The notes under the pieces were generated by a model. That model had not been told where the DNA came from. It was given only the letters and a program-made list of their open reading frames with translations, and ran no database searches. The translations under genes and the position numbers were made by a program. DNA of 47,013 nt from Streptomyces sp. McG3 (GTDB lineage: Bacteria; Actinomycetota; Actinomycetes; Streptomycetales; Streptomycetaceae). The DNA lies in NCBI RefSeq assembly GCF_018619185.1, contig NZ_JAAXYC010000024.1, positions 1 to 47,013 of the forward strand, given 5' to 3'. Shown in pieces: positions 32,208 to 40,597 of the stretch (its first letter is position 1; each line of letters starts with the position of its first letter).

Positions 32208-34274
32208 TCAGCCCGTGGCCGTTGCCGGGTCGCTGACCCCGGCGGCCCCCGTCTCGACATGCCCGGCGAAGCGGCGCAGGAAGGCCGGGTCTCCCTCGGC
32301 CGTGACGGACACGTCGTACCAGCGCCTTCCCGCCCTCAGGTCCATGGTGCGCGACACGGTGGCGCCGGGCCGGACGGTGACCGACTGCTCCGCTCCCCCG
32401 TAGGCGTCGGCGTTGGAGAGCGTGAGGCGGACCTCGCTGTCGCCGGGGTTGGTGAGGGTCAGGTCGAGGTTGCCGCTGCCGTCGTTGTGGCGGGCGGTGG
32501 CCTCGGGGCCGACGGTGGAACCCGGGCTCCTGAACGTACGGAGGAAACCGTTGGGGCCGTGGACCGTGAGGTCGTGGGTGCCGCCGGAGTAGGCGGAGTT
32601 CCAGGCGTCCGACACCGTCCGGCCGGCCTCGGCGGTGTACGTCCACGGGGCGTCGGTCCGGTTCCCGGAGGTGACGTAGAACTGCGCGCCGGCCACCGTG
32701 CCCGGGCTGAAGGTGAGCGCGATCTTCCCGGTGCCCGCGTCGACGGCACCGTCGACGTACGGGGCGTACGGGAGCGGCCGGGCGGGTCGGCTGCCCGGTT
32801 CCTGCTTCGGCAGTGATCCGACGGCGGGCGGGGTCGGCCGGTAGTCGGGGTGACGTTCGCGGTCCGGGGGCTCGTAGGCGGAGGTGTCCGGCAGGTCGCC
32901 GGGGGCGGGCTCGGTGCGGGCGAAGTCGAAGGCGGAGGTCAGGTCGCCGCAGACGGCACGCCGCCACGGTGAGATGTTCGGCTCGCGCACGCCGAAGCGC
33001 TGCTCCATGAACCGCAGCACCGAGGTGTGGTCGAAGGTCTCGGAGCAGACGTAGCCGCCGGTGCTCCAGGGCGAGACGACCAGCATCGGGACGCGCGGCC
33101 CGAGTCCGTAGACACCGGGGCCGTACGCGGCGCCGCCCGCGTACACCTCGGTCGAGGTGTCGGCCGTGGACAGGCCCCGGTCGGCGGAGGTCGGCGGATA
33201 GGGCGGCACGACGTGGTCGAAGAAGCCGTCGTTCTCGTCGTAGGTGATGAACAGGGCGGTCCGGCTCCACACCTCGGGATCGGACGTCAGCGCGTCCAGC
33301 AGCCGGGCGATGTACCAGGCGCCGTAGTTGGACGGGAAGTTGGAGTGCTCGGTGAAGGCCTCCGGGGCGGCGACCCAGGAGATCTGCGGCAGGGTTCCGG
33401 CCCGGACGTCGGCGGCGATGCCGTCGAAGTAGCCGTCGCCTCCGGCCACGTTCGTGCCGGTGCGCGCCTTGTCGTACAGCGGGTTCCCGGGCTGGGCGTC
33501 GCGGTACTTGTCGAAGTAGAGCAGCGAGTTGTCGCCGTAGTTGCCCCGGTAGGCGTCGTCGATCCAGCCCCAGCCGCCGGGGCCGTCCAGGCCGTCGCCG
33601 ATGTCCTGGTAGATCTTCCAGGAGACCCCGGCCTCTTCCAGTCGTTCGGGGTACGTCGTCCAGCCGTAGCCGCGCTCCTCGTTGCCGAGGACGGGTCCGC
33701 CGCCGGTGCCGTCGTTGCCGGTGTACCCCGACCAGAGGTAGTAGCGGTTGGGGTCGGTGGCCCCGATGAACGAGCAGTGGTAGGCGTCGCACACGGTGAA
33801 CCGGTCGGCGAGCGCGTAGTGGAAGGGAATGTCGTCCCGGGTCAGATGGGCCATCGTCGTCGGCGTCTTGGCCGGGATCCAGCGGTCGTACCGACCGTCG
33901 TTGTACGCCCGGTGGCCGCCCGCCCAGTCGTGGTTGAGGCCCTGGAGGAACTGCATCCCCAGGTCGTCGGCGGTCGGGTGGAACGGCAGGGTCTCCTTGC
34001 CCGTCGCGTCGGCCTGATGCCAGACGGGCTTTCCGCTCGGCAGCGTCACGGGCCGCGGGTCCCCGAACCCCCTGACGCCTTTCAGCGCCCCGAAGTAGTG
34101 GTCGAAGGAACGGTTCTCCTGCATCAGGACGACGATGTGTTCGACATCCTGGAGCGTCCCGGAAGCCCGGTGGGCGGGGATGGCGGCGGCGCGGTCGATG
34201 CTGCCCGACAGTGCGGCGAATCCCGCCGTCGCACCGGCTATCTGGAAGAAGCGGCGCCGATTCATATCAGCCAT
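32208..34274 (-). CDS. Phosphocholine-type phospholipase C, Tat-exported
   Basis: A 688-residue secreted phosphoesterase. A Tat signal peptide starts MNRRRFFQIAGATAGFAALS (twin Arg), with likely cleavage after RAAAIPAHRA. The catalytic domain shows VLMQENRSFDHYFG with the conserved Glu-Asn-Arg-Ser-Phe core, DRFTVCDAYHCSFIGATDPN, and ITYDENDGFFDHVVPPYPP. These are hallmarks of bacterial phospholipase C and acid phosphatase-type enzymes. Residues ~480-680 form two C-terminal beta domains typical of the Pseudomonas/Actinobacteria PLC group. It releases phosphocholine or other head groups from lipids outside the cell. GAACAG repeats in its promoter suggest phosphate or stress control. Confidence 0.92.
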   Translation of the reverse strand: MADMNRRRFFQIAGATAGFAALSGSIDRAAAIPAHRASGTLQDVEHIVVLMQENRSFDHYFGALKGVRGFGDPRPVTLPSGKPVWHQADATGKETLPFHPTADDLGMQFLQGLNHDWAGGHRAYNDGRYDRWIPAKTPTTMAHLTRDDIPFHYALADRFTVCDAYHCSFIGATDPNRYYLWSGYTGNDGTGGGPVLGNEERGYGWTTYPERLEEAGVSWKIYQDIGDGLDGPGGWGWIDDAYRGNYGDNSLLYFDKYRDAQPGNPLYDKARTGTNVAGGDGYFDGIAADVRAGTLPQISWVAAPEAFTEHSNFPSNYGAWYIARLLDALTSDPEVWSRTALFITYDENDGFFDHVVPPYPPTSADRGLSTADTSTEVYAGGAAYGPGVYGLGPRVPMLVVSPWSTGGYVCSETFDHTSVLRFMEQRFGVREPNISPWRRAVCGDLTSAFDFARTEPAPGDLPDTSAYEPPDRERHPDYRPTPPAVGSLPKQEPGSRPARPLPYAPYVDGAVDAGTGKIALTFSPGTVAGAQFYVTSGNRTDAPWTYTAEAGRTVSDAWNSAYSGGTHDLTVHGPNGFLRTFRSPGSTVGPEATARHNDGSGNLDLTLTNPGDSEVRLTLSNADAYGGAEQSVTVRPGATVSRTMDLRAGRRWYDVSVTAEGDPAFLRRFAGHVETGAAGVSDPATATG

Positions 34275-34300
34275 GAGTGAGGGGCCTCTTGGAGTGTGGG

Positions 34301-34344
34301 GAACAGAAGCGAACAGGATGTTCCAAGAGAATCGAACAGAACGG
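34301..34344. promoter_or_regulatory. GAACAG direct repeats before phospholipase C gene
   Basis: GAACAG occurs at 34301, 34311 and 34334, with GAACGG at 34339. The first two are exactly 10 bp apart. On the coding strand these read CTGTTC, which resembles half of a PHO-box unit (GTTCA-type, 11-bp period). Streptomyces PHO boxes have an 11-bp period, so the fit is imperfect. Confidence 0.35.
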
Positions 34345-34364
34345 AAGAGGCCGTGACGGATCGG

Positions 34365-35021
34365 TTAACGCCGCATGAGTTCCTCCAGGAGTTCGGCGAG
34401 GAGACCGGGGTGCCCCACGAACGGGGAGTGGCCCGTCCGCCACTCACGTACCTCGGTGCACCGCGCGGCCATCTTCCGTTGCAGAGCGGGGTCGATGACC
34501 CGGTCCTGGCCGCAGACGACGTAGGTGGAGGGCGTGTCCTTCCAGCTGTGATGGAGGGGGACTCCCCGTCCACAGCCGGGGGCTTGCGGACGGAGCAGGC
34601 CGACCGCCCAGGCAGCGGGGGGTGCGGGGCAGCCGTTGTAGAGCACTTCGGCCGCGAGGTCGGGACACAGACGGGTCGATCCGTCGGGCTCGGGGATGAT
34701 CGCCTCCTGGAGTCGCGGCGATGCCCCGCCCAGGGTGGCGGCGCTCTCGCCGGTGTCCGGCACGAAGGCCGTCAGATAGACCAGCTGCCCCGCCCCGCGC
34801 ACTCCGGTGATCACCGACCCGCCGTAGGAGTGGCCGAGCACGAGCGGAGGCTCCGCCAACGCGTCGACGGCGGACTGGACCGCCGCGGTGTCGGCGGACA
34901 GCGAGCCCCGGTGGAGCTCGGGCACGACGACCTCGATGCCCGCGGTCCGCAAGCGTTCCGCCACCCTGCCGAAGTGCTCGGGACGGTGGTACAGGCCATG
35001 AACGAGCAGTACGGCAGACAG
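34365..35021 (-). CDS. Alpha/beta hydrolase with apparent CTG start
   Basis: A ~218-residue alpha/beta hydrolase. The first strand is SAVLLVHGLYHRPEHFGR (His-Gly oxyanion motif). The nucleophile elbow is LVLGHSYGGSVITG with Ser at ~82. The acid and final His are in VVCGQDRVIDPALQ and GHSPFVGHP. The fold normally starts immediately before SAVLLVHG, and a GAGGAGG ribosome site sits there. However, the codon 8 nt after it is CTG; no ATG, GTG or TTG is in frame nearby. CTG is therefore taken as the start, with a start-codon mutation as the alternative. The divergent neighbour is DUF899. Confidence 0.72.
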   Translation of the reverse strand: MSAVLLVHGLYHRPEHFGRVAERLRTAGIEVVVPELHRGSLSADTAAVQSAVDALAEPPLVLGHSYGGSVITGVRGAGQLVYLTAFVPDTGESAATLGGASPRLQEAIIPEPDGSTRLCPDLAAEVLYNGCPAPPAAWAVGLLRPQAPGCGRGVPLHHSWKDTPSTYVVCGQDRVIDPALQRKMAARCTEVREWRTGHSPFVGHPGLLAELLEELMRR

Positions 35022-35085
35022 AGCGCCCGCCTCCTCACGTAACGTTCCGACAGCTGAAAAGGTACGACGACAGCGAGGACCGAAG

Positions 35086-35802
35086 ATGAACAGTCCGGCG
35101 ATTGTGTCGCGAGAAGAATGGTTGGCGGCCCGGAAGGAACTGCTGGCGCGGGAGAAGCAGTTCGACCGGGAGCGGGACGCGCTCAGCGCACAGCGCCGGG
35201 CCCTGCCGATGGTCGAGGTCACCGAACCGTACGTCTTCGACGGTCCGGACGGCACGGTGAGCCTCGTCGACCTGTTCGACGGTCGCAGCCAGCTCATCGT
35301 CTACCACTTCATGCTGGCACCCGACTGGGAGGCCGGCTGCACCGGGTGTTCGCTCCTCGCCGACAACATCGGCCACTTGGCGCATCTGCACGCGGCCCGG
35401 ACATCATTCGCCGGGGTCTCGCGCGCGCCTCTGGCGAGGATCACGGAGTTCCGCGAACGCATGGAGTGGACCTTCCCCTGGTTCTCCTCCCACGGGACAT
35501 CGTTCAACTACGACTTCCACGTCACCATGGATGAATCCGTGACGCCCGTTCTCTTCAACTTCCGCACGAAGGACGAGCTGCGGGAGGCCGGAATCGGGTC
35601 CTGGGCCGAGAGCGGCGAGCAGCACGGCCTGAGCGTCTTCCTCCGCGAGGGCGATCGTGTGTTCCACACCTACTCGACGTACTCGCGTGGCACCGATCTC
35701 CTCAACGGCACCTTCAACTACCTGGACCTGACCCCCCTCGGGCGCCAGGAGGAGGCCGGGATCATGGACTGGGTCCGCCACCACGACGACTACGGCGGCT
35801 GA
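35086..35802 (+). CDS. DUF899 family thioredoxin-like protein
   Basis: A 238-residue DUF899 protein. An N-terminal helix with REEWLAARKELLAREKQFDR is the classical family start. The thioredoxin-fold part has YHFMLAPDWEAGCTGCSLLA with a CTGC pair (~residues 87-90), then FAGVSRAPLARI. It ends RGTDLLNGTFNYLDLTPLGR, also diagnostic. Such proteins are predicted redox or stress-related. Start at 35086 with GCGAGGACC upstream. It is divergent from the hydrolase with 64 bp between starts. Confidence 0.88.
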   Translation: MNSPAIVSREEWLAARKELLAREKQFDRERDALSAQRRALPMVEVTEPYVFDGPDGTVSLVDLFDGRSQLIVYHFMLAPDWEAGCTGCSLLADNIGHLAHLHAARTSFAGVSRAPLARITEFRERMEWTFPWFSSHGTSFNYDFHVTMDESVTPVLFNFRTKDELREAGIGSWAESGEQHGLSVFLREGDRVFHTYSTYSRGTDLLNGTFNYLDLTPLGRQEEAGIMDWVRHHDDYGG

Positions 35803-35931
35803 GCCGTGTCGGGGAAGTGGCGCGCGATGGAGTCGACCGCGTACCTGTGGCAGGAGACATGGTGGTCGACCCCGCACTGAAGCACGCCCCTTCCCGGTCA
35901 CGCTCCGACGTGCCGCGCGGGCCTCGTCGGG

Positions 35932-36564
35932 TCAGGGCGCGCGCTTCACGTGGCGGACCAGCCACATCAGCAGGGCGTCCAGGTCGGCGGCGGCCGAGAG
36001 GACCCGGTCGACCGCCTCCGGGGTGTGCAGCCACTCCTCGTAGCCGAGGGGACGGGCGGCGATCAGCGAACGGTGGCGCAGCAGATCCGTACGGGGGTGG
36101 TCTGCCGGATAGCCGCGCGGGGGGCGTTTCATCACGTCCCCGGAGACGTCGTAGCCCTTCCTCCGCACCTCCTCGACGATGGCGGACAGTTCGGGGCCGC
36201 TCCTCTCGGAGGCCACGGCTCTGCGGAACACGTCCACCTGGCCGGGGTCGGGGTACCACCAGGCGCCCTGGATCCGCAGGCCGTCCAGGGAGAACCGGAG
36301 ACCGATCTCGATCTTGCGGCCGAGCCGGATCACCGCGGCCTGGTGCTGCCACCACCAGGAGTCGGTGCGGTAGTGCCACACGGAGAAGTCCTCGTACCGG
36401 GGGTCGGTGTCCGCGACGTCGTTGAGGAGGGCGATCATCGGGAGCCGGACCAGGCGTTCGCGGTCCGCGCGGAAGCGTTCGCGGGTCGCGTGGTCCGGTT
36501 CGCCCTGAAGCTGCCACAACACGTCCATGGCCTGCTCCGGCCAGCCGGTGAACTGTCCGCGCAT
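35932..36564 (-). CDS. DUF2461 family protein
   Basis: A 210-residue protein. The best landmarks are YEDFSVWHYRTDSWWWQHQA, IEIGLRFSLDGLRIQGAWWY then PDPGQVDVFRRAVAS, and GYDVSGDVMKRPPRGYPADH. These follow the plan of DUF2461, whose function is unknown. ATG at 36564 (MRGQFTGWP) is chosen over an upstream in-frame start at 36582. A low-complexity interval separates it from DUF899, which points toward it. Confidence 0.78.
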   Translation of the reverse strand: MRGQFTGWPEQAMDVLWQLQGEPDHATRERFRADRERLVRLPMIALLNDVADTDPRYEDFSVWHYRTDSWWWQHQAAVIRLGRKIEIGLRFSLDGLRIQGAWWYPDPGQVDVFRRAVASERSGPELSAIVEEVRRKGYDVSGDVMKRPPRGYPADHPRTDLLRHRSLIAARPLGYEEWLHTPEAVDRVLSAAADLDALLMWLVRHVKRAP

Positions 36565-36684
36565 GCGCGCAGAATAGCTCACCCGTGATCGGTGGGCGGA
36601 GAGCTGGTCGGGCGGGGTGCGTCACCCCTGACGAAGCGGGGGTACGGCGGGGGCTCTCCGGCCGGTTCGATGTGCCATGCAGCC

Positions 36685-37902
36685 TCACTGTTCGGCGCCG
36701 ACACCGAACGTGTCGAGGTCCGCGAGGACCAAGCGGGCCCTCTGGCTCCAGGTATGGCTGTGCAGGAACTGCCGGCGGGCCTTTTCGCCGAGTGAACGTC
36801 CGAGGGTCGTGTCGGTGACGAGGCGGCCGATGGCTTCGGCCCAGGCCTCCTGATCGTCGGGCGGGCGCAGGAGGCAGTTGACGCCGTCCTGGAGGACTTC
36901 GCGCAGCACGGGCAGATCGGAGGCGATGATGGCTCGCCCGTGCGCCATGTACTCGAAGATCTTCATCGGGGAGGCCCAGCGGCTCGTTTCGCAGTGGCTG
37001 CCGGCGGTGTAGACCTTCGCCTGGTAGGGAGCGAGAACGACGTCGAACAGCGGGTAGTACGCCTCGACGGCACCCGGCGGCCGGTGACCGTGGAAGTACG
37101 CGTTCGGCGGCCCGCCCCTCCTCCGCCACCGGTCGAGATCCTCGGGAGCGCCGCCGACCAGGTGGAAGTCGCAGTCGGGAAAGCGGTTGGCCAGCGCCAG
37201 GACGAGATGGATTCCGCGCCCTTCGTAGAGATGTCCCACGTATCCGATGCTCGGTGCGCCCGGCCTCCCCGGCAGCGGCGGTGGATCCTGCCGGTGGGCG
37301 GGAGTCCGGGGCTCTTCGGCGGCCTCCGGAGCGACCACGATCGGAAGGCTGCCCAGGTGGCCGTAGGCGAGCCGGTAGTCCTGCCCGAGGGCACGGGTGA
37401 TCACGACGATGCGCGTCGGCGGAGTGTTACGGAGCAGGTCCTCCTCGATGCGCAGGGTGTTGGGGTCGTCCCTCAGACGGTGGGTCTCGTAGACGAGTGG
37501 CGCCACCTCGGCCGCTGCCGTGAGGGCGTACAGGTCATGGCCGTAGATGAGGTCCGGCGGGTCGCGGGTCAGCAGGAGGCGCACCCGGTCCGCCCGGTCC
37601 CGGTAGCCGGCCGGTGAGTAGTCGGGGCTCCGGACCGTCGTCACGGTGAAGCGGTGGCGCACCCCGTAGTACGCGTGCGGGTCCGGGACGGTGTACGTGC
37701 CCGGCGCCGTGTACAGCGTGACGTCGTGCCCTGCTTCGGTGAACGCGTCACACATCCGCATGGCGTGGACGCTGTTGGCATAGAGAGAGGGGACGCTCCC
37801 GGGGTGCAGATACGCGATGCGCAGGCCTGCCCGGACGGCAGGTGAGCGCCGCTGTTCCTCTGCCTGCCGCCGGTCCTGCCGTGTGGTGCGAGGCTCGGTC
37901 AT
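36685..37902 (-). CDS. GT4-family glycosyltransferase 1
   Basis: A 405-residue GT-B glycosyltransferase. The N-terminal acceptor domain begins LRIAYLHPGSVPSLYANSVH after a ~27-residue polar leader. The donor domain has SIGYVGHLYEGRGIHLVLAL and SPMKIFEYMAHGRAIIASDL, with the Glu motif for the donor sugar nucleotide. It is clearly paralogous to the GT at 41992-43131 (more than half of aligned residues look identical). It is the last gene of the five-gene leftward operon with epimerase and dehydrogenase; its GGGAG ribosome site precedes ATG at 37902. Donor and acceptor are unknown. Confidence 0.88.
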   Translation of the reverse strand: MTEPRTTRQDRRQAEEQRRSPAVRAGLRIAYLHPGSVPSLYANSVHAMRMCDAFTEAGHDVTLYTAPGTYTVPDPHAYYGVRHRFTVTTVRSPDYSPAGYRDRADRVRLLLTRDPPDLIYGHDLYALTAAAEVAPLVYETHRLRDDPNTLRIEEDLLRNTPPTRIVVITRALGQDYRLAYGHLGSLPIVVAPEAAEEPRTPAHRQDPPPLPGRPGAPSIGYVGHLYEGRGIHLVLALANRFPDCDFHLVGGAPEDLDRWRRRGGPPNAYFHGHRPPGAVEAYYPLFDVVLAPYQAKVYTAGSHCETSRWASPMKIFEYMAHGRAIIASDLPVLREVLQDGVNCLLRPPDDQEAWAEAIGRLVTDTTLGRSLGEKARRQFLHSHTWSQRARLVLADLDTFGVGAEQ

Positions 37903-37979
37903 GTCCGGCTCCCATCAGGTGTGTACCGGGTGCTGCGGCGGAGACATCCGGTGGACCGGCCTCCGCGCCGGGTGGTGTC

Positions 37980-38915
37980 CTAGCGGGCCTGCTCCCGGAA
38001 CCACTCGACAGTCCGTTCGAGTCCCTCGCGCAACGGGACCGGCCGCACGCCGGGGACAAGGTTCAGAAGCCGCGAGTTCTCGGCATGGGAATGGCGAACG
38101 TCTCCCGGCCGGGGCGGCAGGTGCCGCGGGTCGAGCGGGGTCCCCAGAACCGCCTCCAGCTCCGTGATCAGTTCGGCGAGGGACGTACGCGTCCCGTAGG
38201 CGAGGTTCACCGGATCGGCGGAGACGACCTTGCGCAGCACCGCCCGGGTGAGAACCCGGCAGACGGTCTCCACATAGGTGAAATCGCGACTCTGGAGGCC
38301 GTCTCCGTTGACGAGGACCGGCTGACCGGTCATGGCGGCGTTGATCCAGGCGGGCACCACTGCCGCGTAGTCGTGTCCCGCGGGTTGCCGGGGACCGTAC
38401 ACGTTGAAGAAGCGGAACGGCAGAACCGGCAAGTCGTAGCAGTGGTGGTAGGAGGCCAGGTAGGACTCGGCCGCCAACTTGCCTACCGCGTAAGGGCTGA
38501 GGGGGGCCGGGCGCAGGTCCTCGTGCTTGGGAAGGTGGGGGTTGGCCCCGTACACGGAGGAGGAGGAAGCGGCGATCACATGGGCGCCGCCCGCGCGCCG
38601 GGCCGCTTCCAGAACCATCAGTGTTCCGGTGGAGTTGGCATGATGGCTGGCCAGGGGGTCGGCCACCGAGCGGGCGACCGAGGGCAGGGCGGCGAGGTGG
38701 ACGATCGTCTCCGCTCCCCGGAACACCCGGTCGAGGAGCGCGGCGTCCAGGACGCTGCCCTCGACGAACCGCACGTCGGCTCCGGTGAGATTGTCCCGGG
38801 AACCGGTGGAGAGGTCGTCCAGGACACGGACCTCGGACGCCTCGCCGCAGCGGGTGAGGGCATGGGCGAGGTTGCTGCCGATGAAGCCGGCGCCTCCGGT
38901 GATCACGATCTTCAC
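37980..38915 (-). CDS. NAD-dependent NDP-sugar epimerase (extended SDR)
   Basis: A 311-residue extended SDR of the UDP-glucose/UDP-GlcNAc 4-epimerase type. It has ITGGAGFIGSNLAHAL (NAD motif), VLDDLSTGSRDNL, VHLAALPSVARSV, ASSSSVYG, and the catalytic PYAVGKLAAE (Tyr-x3-Lys). FRFFNVYGPRQ is also typical. GTG at 38915 is chosen for GGGAG at 8-12 nt upstream; an upstream in-frame GTG is possible. It begins 22 bp after the dehydrogenase stop. It supplies an epimerised nucleotide sugar, likely a uronic acid made with the dehydrogenase. Confidence 0.9.
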   Translation of the reverse strand: MKIVITGGAGFIGSNLAHALTRCGEASEVRVLDDLSTGSRDNLTGADVRFVEGSVLDAALLDRVFRGAETIVHLAALPSVARSVADPLASHHANSTGTLMVLEAARRAGGAHVIAASSSSVYGANPHLPKHEDLRPAPLSPYAVGKLAAESYLASYHHCYDLPVLPFRFFNVYGPRQPAGHDYAAVVPAWINAAMTGQPVLVNGDGLQSRDFTYVETVCRVLTRAVLRKVVSADPVNLAYGTRTSLAELITELEAVLGTPLDPRHLPPRPGDVRHSHAENSRLLNLVPGVRPVPLREGLERTVEWFREQAR

Positions 38916-38937
38916 GCTCGTCACTCCCAGTCCGTGG

Positions 38938-40281
38938 TCAGAGAACGTCGATGTTGTCGCCGCCGAGCCGTCGGCGGCAGTCCAGGACGTAGGTGGAACA
39001 TCGAGCGATGAGGCCGTAGTCGAACGCGTCGTGGTCCGCGAGCAGGACGACCGCATCGGCCGCCGACAGCTCCTGTTCCCCGGCCGTCACCCGTGGGACC
39101 GCGTCGAGTGGCCCGGAGGCCGGCGGCACCGACCGCGCGACGTGCGGGTCCGCGGCGCTGACGTTCGCGCCCAGGGCGAGAAGCAGTTCCGTGATGCGGA
39201 CGGCCGGAGTCTCCCGGACGTCGCTCGTGTTGGCCTTGTACGCGAGGCCCAGCAGCAGGACGCGTGATCCGTCCACCTTCTTGCCGCGTCGCCGGAGCCC
39301 GTCGGTCAGCCGGCGTACCACGTAGTCCGGCATGTGGCCGTTGACGTCGTTGGCGAGCTCCACGAAACGAAAGGTGCGGCCGGCCGTGCGCTCGGCCCAC
39401 CAGGACAGATAGGAGGGGTCGACCGGCAGGCAGTGTCCGCCGACTCCCGGTCCCGGGTGGAAGCTCAGGAATCCGTGGGGTTTCGTCGCCGCCGCGTCGA
39501 TCGCCTCCCACACGTCGACGTCGAGGTCGTGGGAGAACGTGGCGAGCTCGTTGACCAAGGCGATGTTGACGTGGCGGAAGGTGTTCTCCAGCAGCTTGGC
39601 CATCTCGGCGGTCCGGCAACTGCTGACCTGCACCGTAGTGTCCACGATGGAGCCGTAGAACTCCGTGACCCGCCGCAGGGAGGTCGCGTCCACGCCGGAG
39701 ACGAGTTTGGGGGTGTTGTCCAGCCGCCAGCGGGTGTTGCCGGGGTCTATGCGCTCGGGGCTGTAGCCGAGCTGGAAGTCGCGGCCGGCGAGGAGTCCGG
39801 ATGTCTGTTGCAGGAGAGGGGCCACGAGGTCCTCGGTCGTTCCCGGGTAGGTGGTTGATTCCAGAACGACGGTGGTTCCCGGCCGGAGGTAACCGCCCAG
39901 GGTCCGGGCCGAGTCAACGATGTGGGACAGGTCGGGCAGTCCGTCTCTGAGTGGTGTGGGAACGGTGATGACCGCGATGTCGAAGCCTTCGCAGTCGGCC
40001 GGGTCACGGCTGGGCCGGTAGGCGCCGGAGGCGAGCAGGGGGAGGAGCTGCGCGCGGGAGACGTCCTCGACATAGGAGTCGCCGTCCACCAGACGGCTCA
40101 CTCGTTCCTTGTCCACGTCATAGCCGACGACCTGGTATCCACTCTCGGCCGCCCGTACGGCCAGTGACAGTCCGACGTAGCCCTGCCCGACGATCACCGC
40201 GCGGCCACGGGACGGGCCGGGCCGTGTGGGGGGACGCGCCGCCTCGCGCGGTGACGCCCCGTCCGGGGCGGACCCGTTCAC
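38938..40281 (-). CDS. NDP-sugar dehydrogenase (WecC/UDP-Glc dehydrogenase family)
   Basis: A ~447-residue dehydrogenase oxidising a nucleotide sugar C6 to a uronic acid. The NAD domain has VIVGQGYVGLSLAVRAA (GxGxxG). The middle domain has VLESTTYPGTTEDLVAPLL and AEMAKLLENTFRHVNIALVN. The catalytic Cys is in GPGVGGHCLPVDPSYLSWW. The GGHCLPVDP form is common in UDP-ManNAc and UDP-GlcNAc dehydrogenases. GTG at 40281 is chosen; the in-frame 38 residues further upstream are low complexity. The operon also holds the epimerase and two GTs. Confidence 0.9.
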   Translation of the reverse strand: MNGSAPDGASPREAARPPTRPGPSRGRAVIVGQGYVGLSLAVRAAESGYQVVGYDVDKERVSRLVDGDSYVEDVSRAQLLPLLASGAYRPSRDPADCEGFDIAVITVPTPLRDGLPDLSHIVDSARTLGGYLRPGTTVVLESTTYPGTTEDLVAPLLQQTSGLLAGRDFQLGYSPERIDPGNTRWRLDNTPKLVSGVDATSLRRVTEFYGSIVDTTVQVSSCRTAEMAKLLENTFRHVNIALVNELATFSHDLDVDVWEAIDAAATKPHGFLSFHPGPGVGGHCLPVDPSYLSWWAERTAGRTFRFVELANDVNGHMPDYVVRRLTDGLRRRGKKVDGSRVLLLGLAYKANTSDVRETPAVRITELLLALGANVSAADPHVARSVPPASGPLDAVPRVTAGEQELSAADAVVLLADHDAFDYGLIARCSTYVLDCRRRLGGDNIDVL

Positions 40282-40597
40282 CTGTTCTCGCCGGACACAT
40301 GGGGTCGCGCGCCCCCCGCCCACGGGCGTGGTCGGCCCGGAACCCGCGGGCGTCGGGTCCGGGTTCCGGCGCGTGGGGTCGCGGCGGGAGCGCAACGGTC
40401 GGGCGTGCTGGGCCGTACGGGCATGAGCAGTTCCCCTCTGGGCGGTTCGCCCCCGTGTGAAGGGCGCAGGACGCTCTCGGTGCGCGAGTCCGTTGCGGTG
40501 GCGCGGTCCCTGGGATGCGGGCGATGGGCCTGACGGTGGTCAGCGGGAACGTGCGGTCGGGTGTGGCGCCCGGGTGCCGGCAGGACCGGGGCAGACC
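40282..40597. other. Spacer inside the glycan operon
   Basis: 316 bp between the dimethylformamidase-like gene and the dehydrogenase. No supported gene is seen; it could hold an internal promoter or a terminator for the upstream pair. It is Pro/Arg-codon-rich in all frames. Confidence 0.4.
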
